Assembly (NCBI RefSeq): GCF_946998835.1
Contig: NZ_CAMQAZ010000009.1
Span: 22,312-86,311 of the forward strand
Length of the DNA stretch: 64,000 nt
Source: an uncultured Corynebacterium sp.
GTDB taxonomy: Bacteria; Actinomycetota; Actinomycetes; Mycobacteriales; Mycobacteriaceae
Reading direction: 5' to 3'
This document shows positions 24,344 to 34,316 of this stretch, piece by piece (within the stretch, counting starts at the first letter, position 1; every line of letters begins with the position of its first letter). Below the pieces are notes generated by a model, which saw only the letters and a list, made by a program, of their open reading frames with translations, was not told the DNA's origin and did no database searches. Made by a program: the position numbers and the translations under genes.

Positions 24344-25384
24344 ATGAACGAATCGGCACCTGCGGTCGATCGCAAGTCCGGCGAGTTTGGTCATGTCCCC
24401 GTTCTGCTTCATCGGGTAACTGATTTGCTACGCCCGGGCATTGAGGCGCTTGCCGACGATGCCGTGGTCGTCGACGGCACTCTTGGTGCAGGTGGCCACA
24501 CGGAGTATCTGCTGGAGCAGTTCCCAAACCTTTGTGTCATTGGACTTGATCGCGATGACAACGCGTTGCGGGGGGCAGAAGAGCGGCTCGCACGCTTCGG
24601 TAATCGCTTTGCCGGCTTCCGTGTGCGTTTCGATTCGCTTTCCGAAGCGCTCAGCGGCGAGGTTCCCGCAGCCACTGGTGGAAATGCTGCGCAGGACATT
24701 GTTGGCCGAGCAGCTGAAAAGGGCATTGCGGGGGCATTGTTTGACCTCGGTGTTTCCTCCATGCAGCTCGACCAGGTCAACCGTGGGTTCGCGTACCGTG
24801 TGGACGCCCCGCTGGATATGCGCATGGATGCGAGCCAGGGTATTACCGCCGCGGATGTGCTCAATACTTACTCCCACGGTGATATCGCGCGCATCCTGTC
24901 TACCTACGGCGACGAGCGCTTTGCCGGCAAGATCGCCTCGGCGATTCTGCGTGAGCGCGAAAAGGAGCCATTTACCACTTCGGGGCGCCTGGTTGAGCTG
25001 CTGTACGAAACCATCCCGGCGGCATCGCGACGCAAGGGCGGGCACCCGGCCAAACGTACGTTCCAGGCACTGCGTATCGAGGTCAACCGTGAGCTCGAGG
25101 CGCTGGAAAATGTACTGCCTCAGGTCTGCGACGCGCTCGCGGTTGGTGGGCGTGCAGTGTTCATGAGTTACCAAAGCCTGGAAGACCGCATCGTCAAGAA
25201 GGACTTTGCAGAGCGAGTGAAGTCGACAACCCCGCCAGGGCTTCCGATGGAGCTTCCGGGACATGAACCGCACTTCGCTCTCATTACGCGAGGGGCGGAG
25301 AAGGCGTCGGTAAGCGAAATCGAAGACAATCCCCGAGCCGCACCGGTGAGAGTTCGCTGTATTGAGCGAATTCGAGCTGATTGA
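24344..25384 (+). CDS. rsmH: 16S rRNA (cytosine(1402)-N(4))-methyltransferase
   Basis: SAM-dependent methyltransferase for C1402 of 16S rRNA. The SAM site is [19 protein letters not shown], then [31 protein letters not shown] and [15 protein letters not shown] are family signatures. 346 residues from ATG 24344, which has AGGAGGGGG 4-5 nt before it; the frame is open upstream to 24212 but that part shows no homology. The 264-bp gap to mraZ contains a terminator-like hairpin. Confidence 0.95.
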   Translation: MNESAPAVDRKSGEFGHVPVLLHRVTDLLRPGIEALADDAVVVDGTLGAGGHTEYLLEQFPNLCVIGLDRDDNALRGAEERLARFGNRFAGFRVRFDSLSEALSGEVPAATGGNAAQDIVGRAAEKGIAGALFDLGVSSMQLDQVNRGFAYRVDAPLDMRMDASQGITAADVLNTYSHGDIARILSTYGDERFAGKIASAILREREKEPFTTSGRLVELLYETIPAASRRKGGHPAKRTFQALRIEVNRELEALENVLPQVCDALAVGGRAVFMSYQSLEDRIVKKDFAERVKSTTPPGLPMELPGHEPHFALITRGAEKASVSEIEDNPRAAPVRVRCIERIRAD

Positions 25385-25440
25385 CCCCAACCATTCCAAC
25401 CGCACCGTTCACACTCTAAGTACTGGGAGAATTTTCGAGC

Positions 25441-26226
25441 ATGGCAACGACAATCACGGAGCACGCCCCGACTCGGCGCACCTCCCGCGGCTCATCTGCA
25501 ACTGCCGCCGGTGCTCGAGTAAGGACTCGTCAGCGCGGTCGTAGCACCCGTACGGAAAAAGATCTGTATCAGCGCCGCCGGTTTGGCCGCACAGGGTCTC
25601 AGCAGGTCATCTCGGTACGCGGGCGACGCGTCACGACGTCCTCGGGGGATAACCACAAATTTGTCGGTGCGGCTCTGATGGTCTTTCTCGTCGTCGCGGG
25701 AATCGTGATGGCGATGTTCCTGTCGGGTATTTCGACTTCGACATCGTTGCAATTGGACGCTGCGCAAACGAAGGAAAAGGAGCTGCGAAACCAGCTCGAG
25801 GTCCTCGAGCGCGACGTGGCCTACATGAAGTCCACTGGCGCTATCGCGCAGCGTGCGGTCGAAGAGGGGATGGTAAACCCCGAGCAGCCTGCGGTTCTGA
25901 CCACCGACCCAGAGGGCAAGGTCGTGGAAGTGCGACCGGGAGATGAGAAGCAGCAGAAGATTATCGACCTCAATGGTGAGTCGCCGACTAATCCGCATGC
26001 ACCATCGTCGAACCCGAAGGACACGGAGAATGTTCCGGGCATGCAAGCGCCTGCCATAGAGGAGGCGCACCCGCGCCCGAATGGTCTGCCGGCGACTGCT
26101 CCGTACGCGCCGCAGCAGCACGCCCCGGCTCCGGCACCAGCCCCCGCTCCGGCTCCGGAAGCGCCTGCACCTGAAGGGCCAGCACCTGAGGGACCTGCAC
26201 CTGAGGCGCCGGTACCGGCACCATAA
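25441..26226 (+). CDS. ftsL: FtsL-like septum protein with long Pro/Ala tail
   Basis: Bitopic membrane protein in the FtsL position. A basic cytoplasmic N-terminus of about 73 residues leads to a transmembrane segment at 74-96 (FVGAALMVFLVVAGIVMAMF), then an extracellular coiled coil (QTKEKELRNQLEVLERDVAYM). It should form the FtsQLB-type complex that activates FtsWI. The last 90 residues are Pro/Ala/Glu-rich with EGPAPEGPAPEAP repeats, making it 261 residues, much longer than typical FtsL. GGGAGA precedes ATG 25441. Confidence 0.82.
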   Translation: MATTITEHAPTRRTSRGSSATAAGARVRTRQRGRSTRTEKDLYQRRRFGRTGSQQVISVRGRRVTTSSGDNHKFVGAALMVFLVVAGIVMAMFLSGISTSTSLQLDAAQTKEKELRNQLEVLERDVAYMKSTGAIAQRAVEEGMVNPEQPAVLTTDPEGKVVEVRPGDEKQQKIIDLNGESPTNPHAPSSNPKDTENVPGMQAPAIEEAHPRPNGLPATAPYAPQQHAPAPAPAPAPAPEAPAPEGPAPEGPAPEAPVPAP

Positions 26227-26305
26227 GAGCTTAGATAGAAAGTAGAGTCGAACTGGTTAACTGCTCGGTAGTCTGGCGGGTCCACTGTTTCCTGCCAAGC
26301 GACGG

Positions 26306-26311
26306 TAGACT
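26306..26311 (+). promoter_or_regulatory. Possible internal promoter before ftsI
   Basis: TAGACT in the 170-bp ftsL-ftsI gap resembles the -10 boxes of this genome, but no clear -35 accompanies it. Confidence 0.3.
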
Positions 26312-26396
26312 AATACATTCAGCTGTCGCGATGGCAGGAGATATCGCCTAACATTATCGCGCGCCGGAGAATCGACTTAGTAGAAAGCACTAGCGC

Positions 26397-28481
26397 ATGA
26401 TTCGATCTGGAGACGACTACCCCAACCGTGGAGGGGGGTATGACTTCGGCGAACGTGCTTACCGAATTACAGCCAGTGAGCGCAGGGCCGACAGCAGGCG
26501 TGGTCGAGATGGTCAGCGCAGCCGTAGCCCTGAAGCAAAAACCAATCGAAGCCTGCCGCCGCGCGAGAAGATGCGCATTAGTAATAAGGACTTCATTCGG
26601 CGGCGCAATTGGCTGCAGTTTATAGGTGCAATCGCTGTTGTGGTTCTAGTATCTCGTCTGGCGTGGGTACAGCTTATTGCCGGTCCGAACCTGTCAGCGG
26701 CGGCACAGAATCAGCGCACAGTGGAAGTCGTTGACGCCGCTCGGCGCGGCGCAATTCTCGACCGTAACGGAGCGCAACTCGCCTTCACCATGGAAGCACG
26801 CAGTATCACGGTTCACCCAAACACTCTGCGCAAGTGGATCGGTGATGCCCACAGACAGCGTCCAGACGATGTCGCAGAATATGACGAGCGGCTCAAGCAG
26901 ATTTCCAAGGACCTGCCCAAGATGCTCGGTGTGAAGGACATTGACGCTGAAAAGTCGGGGAGCAGCCGCCGTCGTCAAGCGGAACCAGAAACCGAGGAGA
27001 GCTCGGTGATGAGCGCGCCGTCACGCGTGAGCTCGAAGGACATCCTGGAGAAACTGCGCAACGAAGACAGCACCTACGAGGTGCTCGTGCGGAATGTCGA
27101 CCCGGACAAAGCCGCGGCAATTGTGGAGAAGTACCCGGAGTTGGTGGCGGAGCGACAGGATATCCGCCAGTATCCGAACGGGGCGACGGCGGCTAATGTC
27201 ATCGGCAAGATTGGCATGGATGGTGTCGGCCAGTTCGGTTTTGAGGCCTCACGCGATGCCACATTGCAGGGCATTAACGGTGGCAAGACCATCGACATTG
27301 CCTCTAATGGTGTGGCAATCCCCGGTTCGACCCGCGATGTGCACCCGGCCGTTGACGGCACTACGTATGAACTGACTCTGGACCTCGACATGCAGTACTT
27401 CGTCCAGCAGCAGGTCAATCAGGCCAAGGCCAATTCGGGCGCAGCAGATGCGTCGGCGGTTGTGCTCGATGCGAAGACTGGCGAAGTACTGGCGATGGCT
27501 CAGGCGGATACGGCTAACCCGAACAAGGATATGGGAGCTGAGCTCGACGAGGGCCGCACTATCGGCAACTCCGCTGTATCGAACCCATTTGAACCGGGTT
27601 CTGTGGCAAAGATCATTACTGCTGCAACCGCTATCGAAGATGGCAAGACAACGCCGGATGAGGTTCTGCAGATTCCGGGCAGTATTGATATGGCGGGTGT
27701 CACCGTGCGCGATGCGTGGGAGCACGACACCGAAGCTTTTACGACGACCGGTGTATTCGGCAAGTCTTCCAACGTCGGCACCCTGATGCTGGCAGAGCGT
27801 TTGGGGCAGGATCGTTTCGCTGAGATGTTGCACCTCTTCGGACTGGGACAGTCCACAGGTATTGAACTGCCCAGCGAGTCCTCCGGTCTGGTTCCCCAGC
27901 GTCCGCAGTGGTCCGGTGGTACCTTCGCCAACCTGCCGATTGGTCAGGGCATGGCGATGACTCTGCTGCAAATGACGGGTATTTACCAGACCATTGCCAA
28001 TGACGGTGAACGTATCCCGCCACGCATTGTCCGCTCTACCATTTCCCCGGACGGAACCAAGACCGCAACGCAGCGCCCTGACCCGGTGCACGTCATCAGT
28101 CCTGAGACTGCGCGTACGGTACGCGCCATGTTCGAAAGCGTCATGCAGTCCGATTCGGAAGGCCGTCAGTCAGGTACTGCGGCCGGTAGCAGTATTGAAG
28201 GGTATTCGCTTACAGGCAAGACCGGTACCGCGCAAAAGGTTGACCCCGAGACCGGGGCATACTCGAACTCTAAGTACCACATCACCTTCGCTGGCATTGC
28301 GCCTGCTGACGACCCCCGTTTTGTGATCGGCATCATGCTCGATGAGCCCGAGCGCGGTGTGCATGGCGAAGGCGGTCAGTCGGCGGCCCCATTGTTCAAG
28401 GACATTGCAGCCTGGGCCCTCAACCGGTACAACGTGCCCCCATCGCCACCCCGCGAGGGTATTTTGCTGCTGCAACCGTAA
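26397..28481 (+). CDS. ftsI: Septal penicillin-binding protein 3 (class B transpeptidase)
   Basis: Cross-links septal peptidoglycan together with FtsW. Cytoplasmic basic N-terminus, one transmembrane segment at about 72-92, a dimerisation (pedestal) domain, then the transpeptidase: Ser402 in EPGSVAKI (SxxK), SSN in GKSSNVGTL, and KTG at 608-610 (LTGKTGTAQK). 694 residues. A charged insertion of about 35 residues (KSGSSRRRQAEPETEESS region) lies in the N-terminal extracellular part and is likely disordered. Target of beta-lactams by family. Confidence 0.96.
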   Translation: MIRSGDDYPNRGGGYDFGERAYRITASERRADSRRGRDGQRSRSPEAKTNRSLPPREKMRISNKDFIRRRNWLQFIGAIAVVVLVSRLAWVQLIAGPNLSAAAQNQRTVEVVDAARRGAILDRNGAQLAFTMEARSITVHPNTLRKWIGDAHRQRPDDVAEYDERLKQISKDLPKMLGVKDIDAEKSGSSRRRQAEPETEESSVMSAPSRVSSKDILEKLRNEDSTYEVLVRNVDPDKAAAIVEKYPELVAERQDIRQYPNGATAANVIGKIGMDGVGQFGFEASRDATLQGINGGKTIDIASNGVAIPGSTRDVHPAVDGTTYELTLDLDMQYFVQQQVNQAKANSGAADASAVVLDAKTGEVLAMAQADTANPNKDMGAELDEGRTIGNSAVSNPFEPGSVAKIITAATAIEDGKTTPDEVLQIPGSIDMAGVTVRDAWEHDTEAFTTTGVFGKSSNVGTLMLAERLGQDRFAEMLHLFGLGQSTGIELPSESSGLVPQRPQWSGGTFANLPIGQGMAMTLLQMTGIYQTIANDGERIPPRIVRSTISPDGTKTATQRPDPVHVISPETARTVRAMFESVMQSDSEGRQSGTAAGSSIEGYSLTGKTGTAQKVDPETGAYSNSKYHITFAGIAPADDPRFVIGIMLDEPERGVHGEGGQSAAPLFKDIAAWALNRYNVPPSPPREGILLLQP

Positions 28482-28619
28482 CGAGGTCACCACCACGATG
28501 AAGCGATAGCAGCAGCACTAACACGCAGACTTTTATTAACTTGGTTTCTACCGAGTGAATGTAATGAAATTTTCGAACTTGTTGTACACCAACGACTGAC
28601 TTGAAAGAGGGAACAGCCA

Positions 28620-30185
28620 ATGACCGCCACCCTTGCGAAATTGTGTAACCTCGCACACGGCCGACTCGACGGCATCACAAACTCAGAGGCTGAGACCACT
28701 GAGATTGCTGCAATCGAACTCAATGCCGCCGACGTACCCGAAGGCGGAATGTTCGCGGCTGTGCCGGGGACTCGCACACACGGCGCGCGCTACGCCGAGC
28801 AGTCACCTGCCACAGCAATCCTGACCGATGACGAAGGGCTGAAAATCCTGCGGGAAGCGGGGGAGACACGCCCAATCGTGGTTGTCGACGATGTCCGTGC
28901 GGTCATGGGCCATGTTGCTGCAGAAATCTACGGGCACCCGTCGGATTCGCTGACTGTCATTGGAGTTACTGGCACCTCCGGCAAGACCACTACGACCTAC
29001 ATGTTGGAAGGTGCGTTGCTGGCAGCCGGGTGCTCTACCGGCATCATCGGAACTACCGGTACTCGTATTAACGGGCGCAAGGTTCCGTCGAGCCTGACGA
29101 CCCCGGAGGCCCCAGCACTTCAGCGCCTGTTCCATGAGATGCTCGCCGAAGGCGTAACTCACGTTGTCATGGAGGTCTCCTCCCACGCCCTGTCACTGGG
29201 GCGCGTCGATGGAGTCAACTTCGATGTCGGCTGCTTCCTCAACCTGTCGCAGGATCACCTGGACTTCCATAAGACCCTGGAAGAGTACTTCCAGGCCAAG
29301 GCCAAGCTTTTCGACCCAGCTGGGCCAACTCACGCTCCGCAGGCTGTGGTGTGCATTGACGACGACTGGGGAGTCCGCATGGCCGATATTGCAGCCGGTG
29401 CCCCGGAAGTTCAGGTCACAACTGTGCACACCCAACACCGTGTTACCGAAAAGGTACCGACCGCCGACGTGAGCACCGATTGGCACGCCGCGGCTGCCAC
29501 AGTCGCGCCCAATGGGGTACAGCATGTTGCGCTGACGCGAAATAACATGGACACAGTAGAGGTGGAAGTTCCTCTGCCGGGCGCATTCAACGTTGCCAAT
29601 GCCTCGGTCGCTTGGGCTGTGCTCGACGTAATTGGGTACGCCAATGACGATGCGAAGAACGGCCTGGCACAGGTGCGTGTGCCAGGCCGCATGGAACGCA
29701 TCGACCGCGGGCAGGACTTCCTGGCCGTCGTAGATTACGCGCACAAGCCGGCCGCCGTAGCTGAAGTTTTAGCCACGCTGCGGGCACAGACAGAAGGCCG
29801 CGTACTGGTTGTTGTTGGCGCTGGCGGCGACCGAGATAGCGCCAAGCGTCCAATCATGGGCGCCGAGGCAGCCTGTGGCGCCGATGTCGTCATCATCACC
29901 GATGACAACCCACGCTCCGAGGTGCCAGCGGATATCCGTGCCGCCGTGGTAGAGGGTGCAAGACAAGCCATTGCCAGTGGCAAGGCCGCTTCGGACACCG
30001 TCGTGGAGGAAATTGGAGATCGCGGCCAAGCAATCCGGCGTGTCGTGGAGCTTGCGCACAGCGGAGACAGCATTGTGGTGGCCGGCAAGGGGCACGAAAC
30101 CGGCCAAGATGTTGGTGGCGTGATTTATCCATTCGACGACCGTGAACAGCTGGCCGAGACGCTCGCGAAGCGTCTGGAACTCTAA
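28620..30185 (+). CDS. murE: UDP-MurNAc-tripeptide ligase, meso-DAP adding
   Basis: ATP-dependent addition of meso-diaminopimelate to UDP-MurNAc-L-Ala-D-Glu. GVTGTSGKTTTTYMLEG is the ATP-binding loop, and DDNPRSE is the motif that selects meso-DAP over lysine, in keeping with corynebacterial peptidoglycan. 521 residues; GAGGGAA precedes ATG 28620. It lies 138 bp after ftsI and 22 bp before murF. Confidence 0.97.
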   Translation: MTATLAKLCNLAHGRLDGITNSEAETTEIAAIELNAADVPEGGMFAAVPGTRTHGARYAEQSPATAILTDDEGLKILREAGETRPIVVVDDVRAVMGHVAAEIYGHPSDSLTVIGVTGTSGKTTTTYMLEGALLAAGCSTGIIGTTGTRINGRKVPSSLTTPEAPALQRLFHEMLAEGVTHVVMEVSSHALSLGRVDGVNFDVGCFLNLSQDHLDFHKTLEEYFQAKAKLFDPAGPTHAPQAVVCIDDDWGVRMADIAAGAPEVQVTTVHTQHRVTEKVPTADVSTDWHAAAATVAPNGVQHVALTRNNMDTVEVEVPLPGAFNVANASVAWAVLDVIGYANDDAKNGLAQVRVPGRMERIDRGQDFLAVVDYAHKPAAVAEVLATLRAQTEGRVLVVVGAGGDRDSAKRPIMGAEAACGADVVIITDDNPRSEVPADIRAAVVEGARQAIASGKAASDTVVEEIGDRGQAIRRVVELAHSGDSIVVAGKGHETGQDVGGVIYPFDDREQLAETLAKRLEL

Positions 30186-30207
30186 CTAGCAAGGACTGTA
30201 AAACATC

Positions 30208-31734
30208 ATGATTGCCCTGACCGCTGCGGAAATCGCTCGCATCGTGGGAGGTGAACTCGCCCATGTGGACGCTGATGCCATGGTGACTCAGCCTGCGGAA
30301 TTCGACTCCCGAAAGATTCGCGAAGGCTCGCTCTTCCTCGCCCTGCCGGGCGCGCGTGTCGACGGCCACGACTTCATCGAGCAGGCTGTGGCCGCTGGTG
30401 CAACATTGGCACTGGCAGCACGAGATGTTGGGCAACCTGCGGTCGTCGTAAAGCCCCTTGGCAAGCAGGACTCCAACGCTGACGCGTTTGCGCATGACCC
30501 TGACGGATCTGGGGCGGCGGTGCTGGAGGCGCTCGGAAGATTGGCGCGCTATGTCGTCGACGAGCTGAAGAAGGATCAGCTGCACGTCGTTGGCGTGACT
30601 GGTTCGGCGGGTAAGACTTCGACAAAGGACATGATGGCGACGTTGCTGCGTACCGACGGTCCGACGGTGGCGCCGAAGGGATCGTTCAATAACGAAATTG
30701 GGCATCCGTACACGGTGCTGCAGTGCACGCCGGAGACGAAGTATTTGGTCGCGGAGATGAGCGCCCGTGGAATTGGGCATGTGGCTCACCTGGCGCGCAT
30801 TGCACCGCCGACAATTGGTGCTGTGCTCAACGTGGGCTCGGCGCACCTGGGAGAGTTTGGCTCACGCGAAGCGATTGCGCAGGCCAAGGGCGAACTCGTG
30901 GAAGCTTTGCCAGCCGCTGAACAGGGCGGAGTAGCAGTTCTCAACGCAGACGACGACTATGTCACTGGCATGGCGCCACGTACTCAGGCGAAGGTCGTGT
31001 TTTTCTCTGCCGATGAACGCTCCAACCGTCATGCGACCGCGGATTACCGTGCAACCAATGTGCAGCTCGATGATTTTGCGCGGGCATCTTTTGATTTGCA
31101 TGTGCCGGATGGGCGTACATTCCCGATTCAGCTACAGGTCTACGGTGCGCACCAGGTAGCTAATGCTCTGGCAGCCATCGCGGTGGCGATTGAATCTGGC
31201 ATTGATGCTGAGCAGGTTGCCACGGCGATGGCCGAGCATGTGGCAGCATCGGAGCGCCGCATGGACGTCCAGCAGCTCACAGGCAACATTGTGGTGATCA
31301 ACGACTCGTATAACGCCAACCCGGACTCGATGCGTGCCGGTATCGATGCACTTGCGCGCACTGCGGCTGGTCCAACCCACAAGGACGCATCGTCGTGGGC
31401 GGTGTTGGGGCAGATGGGTGAGCTTGGTGACTCTGCTGAGGATGAACATTCGTCACTGGGTGAATATTTGGTGAGTCGCGGCATCGATCGACTCGTTGCG
31501 GTAGGAGAGAGCGCCAACGTGCATGCCCTTGCCGCCAAAGCGGAAGAGTTGGGGTTAAATACTTCTAGGGTGTCGGATACGTCGGCGGCTGCTGATTTGG
31601 TAGCAACCGAGGTAGGTCCGGCCGATGTGGTCCTGGTGAAGGCTTCCTATGCCGACGGCATGTGGCGAGTCGCTGACTCGTTGGTCGCAAAGGTGGGAAC
31701 ACAACCAGATGGTGATAGCGGAGAGGAAAAGTAA
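30208..31734 (+). CDS. murF: UDP-MurNAc-tripeptide-D-Ala-D-Ala ligase
   Basis: Adds D-Ala-D-Ala to give UDP-MurNAc-pentapeptide. GVTGSAGKTSTKDMMATLL is the ATP loop, KGSFNNEIGHPYTVL and AEMSARGIGHVAHL are MurF-specific, and NDSYNANPDSMRAG contains the conserved Asn. 508 residues. AAGGA precedes the ATG. The stop codon directly abuts the mraY GTG start. Confidence 0.97.
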   Translation: MIALTAAEIARIVGGELAHVDADAMVTQPAEFDSRKIREGSLFLALPGARVDGHDFIEQAVAAGATLALAARDVGQPAVVVKPLGKQDSNADAFAHDPDGSGAAVLEALGRLARYVVDELKKDQLHVVGVTGSAGKTSTKDMMATLLRTDGPTVAPKGSFNNEIGHPYTVLQCTPETKYLVAEMSARGIGHVAHLARIAPPTIGAVLNVGSAHLGEFGSREAIAQAKGELVEALPAAEQGGVAVLNADDDYVTGMAPRTQAKVVFFSADERSNRHATADYRATNVQLDDFARASFDLHVPDGRTFPIQLQVYGAHQVANALAAIAVAIESGIDAEQVATAMAEHVAASERRMDVQQLTGNIVVINDSYNANPDSMRAGIDALARTAAGPTHKDASSWAVLGQMGELGDSAEDEHSSLGEYLVSRGIDRLVAVGESANVHALAAKAEELGLNTSRVSDTSAAADLVATEVGPADVVLVKASYADGMWRVADSLVAKVGTQPDGDSGEEK

Positions 31735-32841
31735 GTGATTCAACTTATTCTCAGTGGTGCGATTGCATTCCTGGTGAGCGTCTTTTTGACACCAGTGCTT
31801 ATTCGCAAGTTCTCCGCTGAAGGCCTTGGCCAGGAGATTCGTGAAGAGGGGCCGAAGAGCCACCTGCGCAAACGGGGTACCCCGACCATGGGCGGCATCG
31901 CCATCATCGTGGCGATTGTCGCCGGCTACTTCCTCTCTCACCTCATTACTTATTTCCAGACCGGCGTGGGGCCATCGGCTTCGGGCCTGCTGGTGATGTT
32001 CCTTGTCCTGTCGATGGGCGCATTGGGTTTTGCCGATGACTTCATCAAGTTGTCCAAGGGCCGTAACCTGGGGCTGAACAAGACTGCGAAGCTCGTTGGC
32101 CAGCTTGCGGCCGCGTTGATTTTCGGTGTCCTGCTAGTGCAGTTCCCGGATGCGTCCGGCCTGACCCCGGGCTCGACTAACCTGTCGCTAATTCGTGACA
32201 TCTCATTCCTCAACCTGGCTCCGGGGCCGGTGTGGTTTGGCATGATTGTCTTCTTGGTATTCGTCTTCATTGTAATTGCTGCATGGACGAACGCGGTCAA
32301 TCTCACTGATGGCCTCGACGGGCTGGCCGCAGGCGCGACTGCCTTGCTGCTGGCAACCTACACGCTGATTTCTTTCTGGCAGTTCCGTAACTCGTGTGAG
32401 GCCTCGCTCGGAAGCGGCTGCTACAACGTGCGCGATCCGCTGGACGTTGCGGTCATCTCCGTCGCGGGTCTGGGTGCCTGCCTGGGCTTCCTGTGGTGGA
32501 ACGCGGCTCCGGCAAAGATCTTCATGGGCGATACCGGTTCGCTGGCCCTCGGTGGCTTGGTAGCGGGTCTGTCATTTGTCACCAAGACTGAGCTGCTGAT
32601 GGTTATCATTGGCTTCATCTTCGTGATGGAGGTTGCCTCCGTGGCAATTCAGATCGCAGTTTTCCAGACAACTGGCAAGCGTGTGTTCCGTATGGCGCCC
32701 ATCCACCACCATTTCGAAAACGGCGGTTGGGCGGAGACAACTGTTGTCGTCCGTTTCTGGCTGCTGGCAGGTATTTTCAACATGATCGGCGCAGCCATCT
32801 TCTACAGTGACTGGCTCTCTCAGGTAGGCGTATTTCAATGA
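31735..32841 (+). CDS. mraY: Phospho-MurNAc-pentapeptide translocase
   Basis: Integral membrane enzyme that makes lipid I from undecaprenyl phosphate (or the decaprenyl form) and UDP-MurNAc-pentapeptide. About ten transmembrane segments. Catalytic Asp-Asp in [11 protein letters not shown], Asp in [12 protein letters not shown], and the loop E motif [13 protein letters not shown]. 368 residues from GTG 31735 with GAGAGGAAAAG just upstream inside murF. Its TGA overlaps the murD ATG (ATGA, 32838-32841). Confidence 0.97.
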   Translation: MIQLILSGAIAFLVSVFLTPVLIRKFSAEGLGQEIREEGPKSHLRKRGTPTMGGIAIIVAIVAGYFLSHLITYFQTGVGPSASGLLVMFLVLSMGALGFADDFIKLSKGRNLGLNKTAKLVGQLAAALIFGVLLVQFPDASGLTPGSTNLSLIRDISFLNLAPGPVWFGMIVFLVFVFIVIAAWTNAVNLTDGLDGLAAGATALLLATYTLISFWQFRNSCEASLGSGCYNVRDPLDVAVISVAGLGACLGFLWWNAAPAKIFMGDTGSLALGGLVAGLSFVTKTELLMVIIGFIFVMEVASVAIQIAVFQTTGKRVFRMAPIHHHFENGGWAETTVVVRFWLLAGIFNMIGAAIFYSDWLSQVGVFQ

Positions 32842-34316
32842 TTAACTCACCAGACCCGACCAACCTCACCGATGTCCGAAATCTCGACTTAGTCGCTACG
32901 GTGCGCTCTGGTCGAGTTCTGGTGGCAGGAGCCGGGGTGTCCGGCCGCGGCGCCATTGCAATGCTCAAGGACATCGGGTGTCCAGAGGTAGTCGTCGTCG
33001 ACGACTCTTCCCTCGGCGCGCTCGTCGCCGCGGACTTTTCGGTTCGACATGTCACGACCGATGACGCTCGTGATGAGCTTGCCGACGCGGTCGCGATTGT
33101 GACCTCCCCGGGATGGCGTCCGACCAGCCCGCTGTTTGGCGCTGCCGCTGAGGCCGGTGTCCCGGTTGTTGGCGATGTTGCATTGGCCTTCGCCGGAGAC
33201 TGCGCCCAACTGTGGGGGCCTAAGCGCACCTGGTTGGTAGTCACAGGCACAAACGGGAAGACTACGACAACCTCCATGTTGGCAGCCATGCTCGGGGAGC
33301 AGGGCGCAGCCGTAGGCAACATTGGTGTGGCGCTCTACGATGCGCTGACTGCTGAGCCGCGCATTGAGATTCTGGCTGCAGAGCTGTCCAGCTTCCAGCT
33401 GCACTGGGCTCCGAACATTCGCCCAGATGCGGGTGTGTTGCTGAACCTGGCGGAAGATCACATCGACTGGCACGGCTCTTACGAAAATTACGGGCTGGAT
33501 AAGACCCGAGCGCTGCGCGGTGCTGTCGCTGTCTACGGTGCGGATGATGCCGATGTCGTTGAGCACGTGGAAAACATGATGAAAAACGATGAGCTCGGTA
33601 ATTCCGTAGTCGGGTTCACTGACGCCTCACCAGAGGCAAACCAGGTCGGCGTTCGAAACGGCATGATTGTCGATCGCGCATTTGGTGGCGGCGATGCCGC
33701 ATATGGTGAGTCGGGTCCGGGGGTTGTCATCGCTCCAGTAGCAGGAATTTCTCCTCCCGGCCGCGCAGGCGTACTCGACGCTGTGGCCGCGACCGCAATG
33801 GCGCGCAGCATTGGTACCCCTCCTGAGCAAATTGCGGCAGCGCTGGAAACGTTTGAGGTTCGCGCACACCGCGGCCAGATTGTCCACGAGGCGAACGGTG
33901 TCGTATGGATTGATGACTCGAAGGCAACGAACCCGCACGCTGCCGACGCCGCACTGTCCGGCCACGACCGTGTTGTGTGGATTGTCGGTGGTCAACTGAA
34001 GGGCGCGGATATTCACCCGCTGGTGGCGAAGCATGCTCATCGTTTGCAGGCTGCCGTGATTATGGGCGTCGATAGGCAACTAGTAAGCGACGCGCTGACC
34101 CGAATTGTGCCTGCGGTGCCGGTCGTTGTCATTGATGACACCGACAAGGTCGATGCTATGGCTAAGGTCTGCATGGCAGCTAGCGAATTTGCCAGCTCAG
34201 GCGATGTGGTGTTGTTGGCACCAGCGGGTGCGAGCTTGGATATGTATTCCGGAATGGCTGAACGCGGTGATTTGTTCGCGCAATGGGCACAGAAGGTGAC
34301 ATCAACTGATGGATAA
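32838..34316 (+). CDS. murD: UDP-MurNAc-L-alanine-D-glutamate ligase
   Basis: Adds D-Glu to UDP-MurNAc-L-Ala. [19 protein letters not shown] is the ATP loop; [17 protein letters not shown] and [17 protein letters not shown] are family motifs. 492 residues. Start coupled to mraY by ATGA; stop overlaps the ftsW start by 8 bp. Confidence 0.97.
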   Translation: MINSPDPTNLTDVRNLDLVATVRSGRVLVAGAGVSGRGAIAMLKDIGCPEVVVVDDSSLGALVAADFSVRHVTTDDARDELADAVAIVTSPGWRPTSPLFGAAAEAGVPVVGDVALAFAGDCAQLWGPKRTWLVVTGTNGKTTTTSMLAAMLGEQGAAVGNIGVALYDALTAEPRIEILAAELSSFQLHWAPNIRPDAGVLLNLAEDHIDWHGSYENYGLDKTRALRGAVAVYGADDADVVEHVENMMKNDELGNSVVGFTDASPEANQVGVRNGMIVDRAFGGGDAAYGESGPGVVIAPVAGISPPGRAGVLDAVAATAMARSIGTPPEQIAAALETFEVRAHRGQIVHEANGVVWIDDSKATNPHAADAALSGHDRVVWIVGGQLKGADIHPLVAKHAHRLQAAVIMGVDRQLVSDALTRIVPAVPVVVIDDTDKVDAMAKVCMAASEFASSGDVVLLAPAGASLDMYSGMAERGDLFAQWAQKVTSTDG

